In this document: piece after piece, positions 1-7,537 of the stretch
Position numbering within the stretch: position 1 is the stretch's first letter
Layout of the letters: every line of letters begins with the position of its first letter
Assembly (NCBI GenBank): GCA_910577845.1
Contig: CAJTNA010000014.1
Location: 1 to 36,798, forward strand
Direction of reading: 5' to 3'
Source: an uncultured Christensenella sp.
Lineage (GTDB): Bacteria; Bacillota; Clostridia; Christensenellales; UBA3700
DNA length: 36,798 nucleotides
Notes under the pieces: model-generated
The model's input: the letters and a program-made list of their open reading frames with translations, nothing else
Told to the model about the DNA's origin: nothing
The model's database searches: none
Program-made: the position numbers and the translations under genes

Positions 1-282
1 AACTATTCTATTGTCATTTTCTTTGGGAATTACTACCTTTTCTACCTCTTTCCCACTTTTAGAATGTATCTTAAAAACACTACACGTTGATGAATCAGCA
101 TTTACTTTAAACTCTAGAGTATAATCACTTTCTAGATTACCTGTATCACTTGGAAAACTATCTACATTTTCCTCTTTATTTTCAATTTCCTCATCATTTA
201 ATTTTCCACACCCGACCAGTGCAAAAACACTAATGATTACCACTAGGATAACCAAAGTTGCTACAATAATTTTGCTTTTCAT
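1..282 (-). CDS. Lipoprotein of unknown function, N-terminal part (runs off the window)
   Basis: The gene starts with ATG at 282, preceded by a strong AAGGAGG site at about 289-296, and is still open at base 1, so only the first 94 residues are visible. The protein begins with MKSK, a hydrophobic stretch (residues 5-22) and the lipobox LVGC, so the mature protein should be lipid-anchored at Cys25 on the outer face of the membrane. After the anchor comes an acidic, Asn/Glu-rich linker (about residues 27-50) and the start of a folded part. I do not recognise the family. Two inverted repeats lie upstream (309-354 and 376-388). Lipoprotein confidence is high; function is unknown. Confidence 0.75.
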   Translation of the reverse strand, partial: MKSKIIVATLVILVVIISVFALVGCGKLNDEEIENKEENVDSFPSDTGNLESDYTLEFKVNADSSTCSVFKIHSKSGKEVEKVVIPKENDNRIV

Positions 283-304
283 ACAAAAGCCTCCTTATAA
301 AAAA

Positions 305-392
305 ATTAGTTATATTGATGATTTTGTTTATATTAAAACAATTATCAATATAACCATAACTAAACTACAATGTTCGACAAATTTTGTCAATT
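305..392 (-). promoter_or_regulatory. Possible control region of the lipoprotein gene
   Basis: An 11-bp inverted repeat (GTTATATTGAT at 309-319 with ATCAATATAAC at 344-354) lies just upstream of the ribosome binding site. Further up is a short palindromic GACAAATTTTGTC at 376-388, overlapping a TTGACA that could be a -35 box on the minus strand (385-390). The matching -10 (TAGTTT, 362-367) is poor. Operator function is inference. Confidence 0.3.
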
Positions 393-782
393 GAATTAGA
401 TAGCAATTTTAAAACTTTTCAAAGAATTTACATAAAAACAGCCTATTTACGAGTTATCTGCGTAAAAATTGAGCGCTAAGAAGTATATTTGCTTAAGATT
501 AATATACAAAAATTATTCAAATAATCTATTGAATATATATCTATAATAATCAAAACCACCAGCTAAGCTGGTGCTAGATTCCCTCTCCCCTTAGGGCATA
601 TTACTAGCCCAGCCTATAGACTCATTGAATTTACTGCCAATCGCATTTCTTTCTCAATTTCAACTCTAGGCTCTTTTGCCCTTATTCAGTTATTGTAACT
701 TACCGAGCGGTAATTATCGCTTGTTTTTCTGTTTACTAGTTTCATCATTTTCTTAATACAAGCAATTTGAATTGTTATCTTT
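393..782. other. Non-coding stretch with an IS200/IS605-like end hairpin
   Basis: No open frame of note. The hairpin CACCAGCT-A-AGCTGGTG (557-573) is perfect and sits next to a minus-strand stretch (about 575-660) that reads like the terminal region of an IS200/IS605 element, with GCCCTAAGGGGAGAGG just inside. A smaller hairpin TTACCG-AG-CGGTAA lies at about 701-714, and TTTACG...CGTAAA at about 447-467. The assignment rests on the general look of IS200 ends and on the tnpA relic at 20040-20436; I cannot align the two. A remnant end is the best guess. Confidence 0.35.
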
Positions 783-1084
783 TTACTTTTTTTTGGTGTA
801 GCCTATAATATCGCTCAAATGCTTTCCAAAATGCTTACATAGATACAATGCACACCCTTGTACTAAATCGTAAGCATCACTAAAAATATGAGTTAGGTCA
901 TACTTATGTTTTATATCTACATATAATTTCGTGTTTAACTGTTGCATACGAAAACCCATATATCTAATGAGAAAATGTGTTTCCATAAAAGCTATGCTTT
1001 CTGACATAGCAACAATATTTTCAGGAGAAATTTCTTCTTTTAGGACACTTAAATCAATATTTTGTTACAACTTATTTCTTTCAT
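783..1084 (-). pseudogene. Truncated, frameshifted sigma-like protein gene
   Basis: The C-terminal 74 residues of this relic match the first half of the intact gene at 32155-32805. Compare FSDAYDLVQGCALYLCKHFG here with LSDGYDLVMTATEFLCKHIG there; both also have a LNTKLYVDI / LNTDITNKN region. The natural start is ATG at 1084 (MKEISCNK), behind GGAGG at about 1096-1100. That frame stops after 11 codons, and the homologous frame resumes at NIDLSVLKEEI, so at least one indel separates them. The region-4-like helix-turn-helix found in the intact copy is missing. A hairpin with a GAAA tetraloop (TTGCC-GAAA-GGCAA, about 1120-1133) precedes the gene, as it does the intact copy. Confidence 0.65.
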
Positions 1085-1216
1085 TTTGCTTTTTACCTCC
1101 GATTTTCGGCTTATTTTTGCCTTTCGGCAACAAAAAAACAAAATGGAAAGACAATAATTATTTTGCAAATTGCAAGTAAATAGAATTCTAATAATAATGG
1201 ATGGAACGTCACATTC

Positions 1217-1263
1217 CTTAAGTCAAGGGCGACCGAAGAGAGTGCATTTACCCTTGACTTAAG
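1217..1263. repeat. Perfect 13-bp inverted repeat of the left element
   Basis: CTTAAGTCAAGGG (1217-1229) pairs with CCCTTGACTTAAG (1251-1263) around a 21-base loop containing AGTGCATTT. The core GTCAAGGG...AGTGCATT...CCCTTGAC recurs at 30143-30180 in the right-hand element, so it is a shared cis element and not a chance hairpin. There is no T-tract, so it is probably not an intrinsic terminator. It separates the sigma-like relic from the winged-helix gene. Confidence 0.6.
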
Positions 1264-1331
1264 TTGGCTTTTCGTTTACCCACAACAACCGTAAGACAAA
1301 AATCAAAAATGGAGTATTTTTTCTATTGCAC

Positions 1332-1360
1332 TTGATTTTTTCATTTAAAAAGGTTAAAAT
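1332..1360 (+). promoter_or_regulatory. Promoter of the winged-helix gene, possibly giving a leaderless mRNA
   Basis: TTGATT (1332-1337) and TAAAAT (1355-1360) are spaced by 17 bp. The ATG at 1367 is only 6 bases past the -10 box, so transcription would start at or beside the start codon. No ribosome binding site lies at normal distance. Leaderless translation is inferred. Confidence 0.45.
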
Positions 1361-1366
1361 GTACAT

Positions 1367-2030
1367 ATGGATAGTTTATTTCGAAAAAAGTACAAACTGA
1401 TTGAAGCGGAAGAAGAAAAGTTATTGTATTGGGAAGCATTGCGACCTAATAGATATGGCTTTGTTCATGTTGAAAATCCACATTATTACATTGATGGCGA
1501 TAACAGAAAATTTTTAGTACACAAACCTACACCCAAAGAACGCAGAGAGATAATAATTAATACAATAATTCAATGTAATGGTAGAACTTTTATTATCCCC
1601 GAACTAGCAGATAAACTAGGAGTGTCAGACAGAACGTTACAAAATATTTTAAGGCAGTTGGAAAAAGAAGGGCTTATACAGATAACTCCTAAATATGCTA
1701 AAAATGGCAAGCAAAAAGGCAATGCATATAAATACATAGGTCCTGCTTGTAAGTTTTATGGCTCTGAGCTTACTTTGAAAGCATTGTATAACCAAAACAA
1801 AATGTTGGTTTTAGAAATTGGCTTGGAAAGAATATGAGTTTAGCCACGATAAAAATTGGCATAGCATATATTCGCTTTGCAAGATAAAGTTTAAGAAACG
1901 GATTGCAAGACGACAATATCTGGAACAAAACAATTTGCCACTTGTCATTTCAGAAGATATTAAATATTTGGTTTTACGCTATTGCTATTGGAAAGATAAA
2001 ACTAAAAAACTAAACACTTGTTATGCTTAA
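1367..2030 (+). pseudogene. Winged-helix DNA-binding protein, probably split by a frameshift
   Basis: The first frame (1367-1837, 156 aa) has a winged-helix domain at about residues 65-130: TFIIPELADKLGVSDRTLQN is the helix-turn-helix, followed by a recognition-helix/wing pattern (LRQLEKEGLIQI). The second frame (about 1815-2030), offset by +1, continues with a basic, aromatic-rich tail (FKKRIARRQYLEQNN) and ends near the Rep pseudogene. The frames overlap by only about 20 bases and both are otherwise open, which suggests one gene split by an indel near 1815-1834. No slippery heptamer is visible there, so a programmed shift is unlikely. It could be an element-encoded regulator or replication accessory protein. 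Alternatively the first frame alone is functional. Confidence 0.5.
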
Positions 2031-2494
2031 AAAGGAATGAGTTTTATTCAAAATATGGCACAATTAAATTGGATATAGAGCCACTCAATAGGCAGAAAAA
2101 GTGTCTTTCTTTGGGCACACCCTATAAGTTGAGTTTTGTAGAAATAAAAATAATCCTAAGATAAAAATATTTGATAAAAAACAAAAGAAATGCTAGGAGT
2201 ATTCACTTGGTTTACGGAAAATATTATTAAAAGTTCCACTGAATTACCAAACGATATTACTGAACAATTTTTCATTTTAGGCGACCTTACAACAAAATAA
2301 TTTGAGATAAAACATACAAAAAGTGCAAAGAAACAAAAATCTGTGCACTTTTTTTGTTATTTATAGGGTGAAAAAATATATTAATAGACAAAGGACAAGT
2401 CGTTTATTCTATGGCTGCAAAAAATAAATATAAGGAGGTGTTAAGTTAACTCATAAGCGGACAAGTCCTAACAAAAAATTAGGAGGTTATAAAA
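2031..2494 (+). other. Spacer with a terminator and a minor ORF
   Basis: No substantial gene. A 36-codon ORF (2190-2300, MLGVFTWFTENII...) without a ribosome binding site sits just before a terminator and may be the tail of a lost gene. At 2466-2484, TCCTAA pairs with TTAGGA and covers part of the AGGAGG of the Rep pseudogene, so translation of Rep was perhaps limited by this fold. Confidence 0.35.
2318..2357 (+). terminator. Intrinsic terminator
   Basis: AAAAAGTGCA (2318-2327) pairs with TGCACTTTTT (2344-2353), and the T-tract continues to about 2355. It would end transcripts of the winged-helix gene before Rep. Confidence 0.65.
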
Positions 2495-3538
2495 ACGAAC
2501 AATAGATATAAAGGAGATATGCTAGTAAAACTAGATAAAGATGGCATTGCCGAGTGGTATCTGAAATGTAAGGTGCGAAAGCAAGGCAATGTATATATTG
2601 CTACCCCGCATACAACAAACACTTCAAAGCGAACTATACGCAAAGAAAAACCAATAAGCGTTTCTGTTAATGATGGGGAATATACACTTGAAAATACACA
2701 AGAAAAGTCTACAAATAACGATAAATACGAGAAAAGTAAAGATAAACAAAATATTCGCATTACAACTCTAAAAGATATATTTGATGAACTTTATGACAAA
2801 TATTCAGATTTGAAACCACATATCCAGAAAAACACTATTACGCAAGTTATGTTGCCACTATTTCAAAATGAAATTGACAATAAGTTTTTTGTAAATGAAC
2901 AATGGGATAGAAAACGAAGAAATCTATATACACGCAAGCAAAGATTTGAGTATAAGGCATATAACCAATCGTATGAATATTTCTTTACAATAACCTACGA
3001 TAATAACAAGCATACCGAGCAAAGTTTTGAAAAGAGTTTGAAATTTGCTTTATCCAACTTGCATAAAAGATATGGTTGTTAGTTTCAAGGTGTATGGGAA
3101 CGAGGAAATGAACACGATAGACTTCATTTTCATGGTTTAATATATGACCCGAATACAAAGATAACAAGTGGACTTGAAATGGTAAGAGACTACAATCCTC
3201 AAACGGGAAAAATGAAATCTTATTTGCAAAGCAAGTATTTTGCAGAAAAGTTTGGAGGGAACGAATTCCGCGAAATTATCCCGCAAATGTATGATTCTGC
3301 TACTAAATATATAACTAAGTATTTAAGTAAACAAGTTGTTAAACCTTACTATTCGCAAAGACTTTAAAGGTTTATACAAAGCGATATATGCGGAAATGAT
3401 GTGCTATGCAAGATGGATAGCACTGATGAAAGAGATATACGGCTAATTGTTGCAGACAAATTCACTATTTGGCAAGATAGTGAACACATAGGCGAAGTAT
3501 CTCCAGACACAATGAATAACGCACCAAAAGTGCCATAA
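2495..3538 (+). pseudogene. Rolling-circle Rep (HUH endonuclease), inactivated copy
   Basis: This is a decayed relative of the intact Rep at 29157-30065. In one frame it keeps motif I (FFTITYDNNKHTEQSF), motif II with the metal-binding HxH (DRLHFHGLIYDP) and motif III with the catalytic tyrosine (ATKYITKYLSK). Three lesions are visible. The expected start is ACG at 2495 instead of ATG, 8 bases after AGGAGG. A TAG lies at 3080-3082 between motifs I and II. A TAA lies at 3365-3367 after motif III. Beyond the last stop the frame still matches the intact C-terminus (QSDICGNDVLC against VSDIVADDIVC; EVSPDTMNNAPKVP against QVSPQVIEKLPKCN). TAG and TAA both interrupt it, so decay fits better than codon reassignment. 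An internal ATG at 2519 gives a 187-aa frame but lacks the active site. Confidence 0.8.
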
Positions 3539-3562
3539 ATTTTCAGTAAAAAAGTAAAAACA

Positions 3563-3650
3563 AGCCGAAAAAAAGTGTGGTGGCTAAAATTGGGGTATGT
3601 GCAAAGGGTTTACCGCACTACCCAATTTTAGCCACCACTTTTCGGTTTGC
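3563..3650. repeat. Large hairpin A of the left element
   Basis: GTGGTGGCTAAAATTGGG (3577-3594) pairs perfectly with 3621-3638. Imperfect outer pairing of CCGAAAA with TTTTCGG extends the stem. The loop holds a sub-stem GTGC...GCAC. The inner core AAAATTGGGG...CCCAATTTT recurs in the hairpin at 28412-28480. With an HUH Rep gene next to it, a replication origin (single- or double-strand) is plausible; this is inference. Confidence 0.7.
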
Positions 3651-4038
3651 ACCTTTACTTTTGCTTTGTTGTATTCAGTATGAGTTTGCTTAATTGAAAT
3701 TAGACTTCATTTTATTTGCTTGGTTAAGTTTAGTCTGTTTTTATTTGCATTTACTCTGCTGTTGCTAGATTGAGTTTAATCTATTTTTATTTGGTTAAGT
3801 TAAGAATACTTTTTTTGCTTACATTTAGTTTGCTTTTTATTTAGTTATGTTTTGACTATTTGTGTGAGCTTGTCTTGGTACCCGAGTGCAAAGCACGAGG
3901 ACACCGCTTGTATCAAGACAGGCTCACACATTATGGTCAGTTTGTATATTAACACCATTTATTAAAAATTATCACTTGTGTCAAATTTACACACACATTA
4001 TGCCAAATTAATATCAATCCAGTATTTAAGTACTAATT
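3651..4038. other. Non-coding stretch with degenerate T-rich repeats
   Basis: No gene. From about 3665 to 3855 a unit resembling TTTTATTTGGTTAAGTTTAG recurs about five times with drift and uneven spacing. It looks like decayed iterons or simple drifted repeats beside hairpins A and B. Spacing is too irregular for CRISPR. The minus-strand operon ends at 4039, and no T-tract terminator is evident for it here. Confidence 0.35.
3861..3930. repeat. Large hairpin B of the left element
   Basis: TGTGTGAGCTTGTCTTG (3861-3877) pairs with CAAGACAGGCTCACACA (3914-3930): 17 positions with one G-T wobble. The loop carries a small stem GTGC-AAA-GCAC. No T-tract follows on either strand. It is the counterpart in layout, not in sequence, of the hairpin at 28284-28336. 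Confidence 0.65.
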
Positions 4039-7000
4039 TTAGTTGTTGATTAATTTAATCAACCCTTCAACATTAATTTGTTTTGTACTTGAATCATACA
4101 AATATGGTATAATAATTATTCTTGAATTTTCACTAATATAAATTTGTGGGGCATAATTTTCTGGTTTTAGTATGTTTATTATATAGGCACATTTACCTTC
4201 GCATTTATTCAATTTTTTTTCACATTGTTCTAACCATTTTGTTCTTTCTTTATCAAAATGTCCAGTCCAATATTTAAAATCAACATATTTATCATTATCA
4301 AATACAAAATCAAACTTTTCATATTTTTCCAAAGAACTTATTCTATTCAATTTCATGTTAAAAGACTTTAAGAAATCATCAACTATGAATTTGCCAACAA
4401 CTTCACCTAAAGCACCTAAATATATTCTGCCAAACACATTTGGAAGCAAAATATAGTTAGATTTTTCAAAAGATGTTGCATATCCTTTTTCTTCAAAAAA
4501 CTCCTTTATATGCGGAATTTCCATTAATACTTTCAAATTAGCTTTATCTTCTGAAACAGAATATTCATTATAATCATCGTATGTTATATTGCAATTACTT
4601 TCTTTATCTATATTGTAATAATAATATTTGCTCGGTTTCATCAATTGGCAATAAATATCATATTCATTATGAATTCCAACATTATCAAAAGGATGCTTAA
4701 GCACAACCTCTCTAAGTTCTTCCCATTTATCAATATCACTCTTATACTTAAATTTTAATAACGATTCTATTTTGTCATTGTTTTTTTTAATTTTAGCATT
4801 ATTAATATTTAATTTCGACAAATCACCAATCTGTTTAATATTTCTACAATTGTTTAACAAATATTTAAATTCATAATTTAATCGTCTATTCAACAATTCA
4901 CTCTTGCAATTTGCTAAATCATTTTCCATTTGACAATCATAAAAAATATAAATATTTTTGTTTTTTATGTTTGTTCTACAAATTCTACCAATTGCCTGCA
5001 TAATAATTTTTGCAGTATGCATATAAATATGCTTTGATCGAGGTGTTGCAATTTTATTTGCAGATGCATGATAAAAAATTTTTATTGCTTTTTTTATTTC
5101 AATAGTTGCTTGTTCTAAATTGAATTGCCCCTTTTCTTCTAAACATTTCACCTGATATATAAATTTCAATAATTGTTCTTCGTTTTGATTAGTATTCATA
5201 TTTACAAACATATTAGTTGGTTTATCAAGAAATATAGCTTGAAAATCTTTTTTATCATTATTATAATTGTTATCATTAATCGTTTTTAAGTCATTTTCAT
5301 ATTTTGGATTAAATTCGTATTGCAGATTTTGTCCTGCACCCAAAGTTTGATAAGTAGAAATAACAAAAACTTTCTTTCCACTTTTCAATTTTTGATTTAT
5401 AATTTGTTTTGTTCTTTCAAATTTTTCAACACTACCATCCAAAGTATGCCAACAACCTTTTTCTCCAATCGGGTTAATACAATTGAAAATATTGTTAATG
5501 CATTTACTATTAAAATCTAATTTCATATTTAATGAAATATTTGTTAAAAATAGAAATGATTTTATGTCATTTTTAAAGAACACTGCAATTGCATAAGCAA
5601 CTTTACAATATCTTGCTTTAACATAATCATCTTTTGAATATTTTGAAATTTCCTTGATAATCTTACCACATGTTTCTTTATCAAAAATAGTTTGTAAACA
5701 TTCTAAGTAATTTTTATCTGTTATTTCACATTTATTAATAATAATGTTTATATTATCATAGCAACCTAACTTGTTTGAAATAAACGAATCAATTCTTTGT
5801 TTTTCTGTATCACTTTTTTTATAATACAATTGTCCTAATTTACTTTGAATATATTGCATATCATAATTACCTGTTACCGTATCTAGAGTTGCAGTTGCCG
5901 ATATTCCAACTACTTTTGCTGATTTACATAAATAAATAATGATTTTTTCAGGAGACAAATTGAACGAAAGCAAATTAATTTTTGATTGAGTATCAAATGC
6001 ATCGCTATCTACAAAATTATAAAATCTAAAGCCTTTTTCATAAACTGAAAAATCTAATTCACTTTTCAAATCAACAATTTGATAAGAAACATTTTTAATT
6101 GCATTCATAATTTGCAAAGTCAAGTAATTCAAATATTTACCCTCAATTCCAAACTCTGACAATACTGTCTTAATTGAAGATTCATAAGTAAAATTATTTA
6201 TTTCTTGATTTCTCTGCTTTTTTAAATTGCGATAATTTTCAGCAATAAATTTTATTCCATTTTGAAAATAATTTAAAAACGACTTTATATCTTGAAGCAT
6301 ACAAAATAAATTTTGCTCTTCGTTTATATTCATTTTATCAGCTTTTTTTATCCAATTCAAGTGATAATTTTTATCATTGTCCATATAAATAATTGATTTC
6401 GTATCATCAAGAATTGTATGAAATTTGTAATCTTGGAATAAAAAATTAGCATTCTCTTTTTCGGTTTCAACTAATTTATGATAATCAATTAAATTATACT
6501 TTGATTTTATTTCTGAACATCTAGATTTAAATTCACTTATTATCTCTTCTGGCTTATAATATTTTTTTTCTTTATTTTCAATTTTATATTCTAATTCTTT
6601 TGAAAGTTCTATTAGTAACTTTGTAAATGATGTGTTTTCAACCCCTGCACAAATTATTCTAAACAACTCTACTATATTTATTTTTGCATCAAGACTATCC
6701 TTTATAACACTCTTTAAAAGCACATCTTTGCTAGTATCAAACTCATCAATAAAAATAATTGACTCATTTAGCAGTGCTTTATTGTCAATAAAATTATATG
6801 AAGGTTCAATAATTGTAGAATTACGAACTAAAAACTTATCTATGCTCATAAAAATAATTTTTTTATTATCAGTATCTACTGCAGGGTATAATTTCCCTAT
6901 CCATTGATAGTTAGGATTGTTTTTGATTAAATTAATTTTATCTGCCTTAGTTCGTTTATTGCCATTCTCATCAAACTTCAAGCTGTCTTCAATAGCTTTG

Positions 7001-7491
7001 CGAAATTCTTTTTCATACTTGTCTCGTAAATCTTCCCTAGCTTGACTAATTATAAAATAAATATTTTCTTGTGTTCCATATTCTTGCCCATCATTATTTT
7101 TTTCTTTCAAAATTTTACTTAAAGTATTAATAATATTAACGCATCTTTTTACACCGCTCAATACTGAATTGTTAGAAAAATAATTTGTTGGTATAGAATT
7201 TTCAATCAAATCAAAATTATCAATTAAAGTATCAACATTATTATCCAAAAACAATACATCTTTTTCAAATTGCTCTAATTTATCATTTTTATCAAATAAT
7301 GCTTTAAGCTCACTAACTGGCAGATTTTTCTTTAAATTAGTTATAAAAATTATTTTATTTTTTACTTTTTGGTAACTTTTATAAATAAAATCAATTACAT
7401 TATAAGTTTTTCCAGTTCCTGTTGGCATATCAACCAAAAGCAATCCTGCTTTGTCATTTGAAAAACAAAAATTAGTTAAAAGTGTTTGCAC
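4039..7491 (-). CDS. Superfamily 2 helicase with C-terminal PD-(D/E)XK nuclease-like domain
   Basis: This 1150-aa ATPase is the last gene of the operon. Helicase motifs appear in order: Walker A DMPTGTGKT (21-29), motif Ia (IFITNLKKN, about 48-56), Walker B DEFD (249-252), motif III (GISATATLD), motif V (STYQTLGAGQNL) and motif VI (AIGRICRTN). The C-terminal 120 residues show GALGEVVGKF, then FDFVFDNDKYVDFKYW, which fits the E...D...DxK layout of a PD-(D/E)XK nuclease. The protein could therefore translocate on and cut DNA. It starts with GTG at 7491, behind AAGGAG, 46 bases after Res. Walker A lies unusually near the N-terminus, so there is little room for a Q motif. By eye this gene is more AT-rich (Asn/Ile/Lys) than Mod or Res and resembles the 385-aa gene. 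I cannot place it in a named defence family. Confidence 0.75.
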   Translation of the reverse strand: MQTLLTNFCFSNDKAGLLLVDMPTGTGKTYNVIDFIYKSYQKVKNKIIFITNLKKNLPVSELKALFDKNDKLEQFEKDVLFLDNNVDTLIDNFDLIENSIPTNYFSNNSVLSGVKRCVNIINTLSKILKEKNNDGQEYGTQENIYFIISQAREDLRDKYEKEFRKAIEDSLKFDENGNKRTKADKINLIKNNPNYQWIGKLYPAVDTDNKKIIFMSIDKFLVRNSTIIEPSYNFIDNKALLNESIIFIDEFDTSKDVLLKSVIKDSLDAKINIVELFRIICAGVENTSFTKLLIELSKELEYKIENKEKKYYKPEEIISEFKSRCSEIKSKYNLIDYHKLVETEKENANFLFQDYKFHTILDDTKSIIYMDNDKNYHLNWIKKADKMNINEEQNLFCMLQDIKSFLNYFQNGIKFIAENYRNLKKQRNQEINNFTYESSIKTVLSEFGIEGKYLNYLTLQIMNAIKNVSYQIVDLKSELDFSVYEKGFRFYNFVDSDAFDTQSKINLLSFNLSPEKIIIYLCKSAKVVGISATATLDTVTGNYDMQYIQSKLGQLYYKKSDTEKQRIDSFISNKLGCYDNINIIINKCEITDKNYLECLQTIFDKETCGKIIKEISKYSKDDYVKARYCKVAYAIAVFFKNDIKSFLFLTNISLNMKLDFNSKCINNIFNCINPIGEKGCWHTLDGSVEKFERTKQIINQKLKSGKKVFVISTYQTLGAGQNLQYEFNPKYENDLKTINDNNYNNDKKDFQAIFLDKPTNMFVNMNTNQNEEQLLKFIYQVKCLEEKGQFNLEQATIEIKKAIKIFYHASANKIATPRSKHIYMHTAKIIMQAIGRICRTNIKNKNIYIFYDCQMENDLANCKSELLNRRLNYEFKYLLNNCRNIKQIGDLSKLNINNAKIKKNNDKIESLLKFKYKSDIDKWEELREVVLKHPFDNVGIHNEYDIYCQLMKPSKYYYYNIDKESNCNITYDDYNEYSVSEDKANLKVLMEIPHIKEFFEEKGYATSFEKSNYILLPNVFGRIYLGALGEVVGKFIVDDFLKSFNMKLNRISSLEKYEKFDFVFDNDKYVDFKYWTGHFDKERTKWLEQCEKKLNKCEGKCAYIINILKPENYAPQIYISENSRIIIIPYLYDSSTKQINVEGLIKLINN

Positions 7492-7537
7492 AAATTTTCT
7501 CCTTAAGTATATTTGGTTTTTTTAAATACGATAAATC

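Noticed and set aside
1810..1840. Programmed ribosomal frameshift in the winged-helix gene
   Set aside because: No slippery heptamer and no stable downstream fold is visible in the 20-base overlap; a plain indel is more likely.
2495..3538. Stop-codon reassignment as an explanation for in-frame stops
   Set aside because: TAG, TAA and TGA all occur as interrupting stops in different relics, with frameshifts nearby, while large genes are free of internal stops. Pseudogenisation is simpler.
3660..3860. CRISPR array
   Set aside because: The T-rich repeats are irregular in length and sequence, with no constant spacers and no cas genes.
5320..6907. Plus-strand open frames inside the large minus-strand genes
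   Set aside because: They are antisense shadows of well-supported helicase and restriction genes; the same holds for those at 7983-8542, 12256-14782 and 16132-19564.
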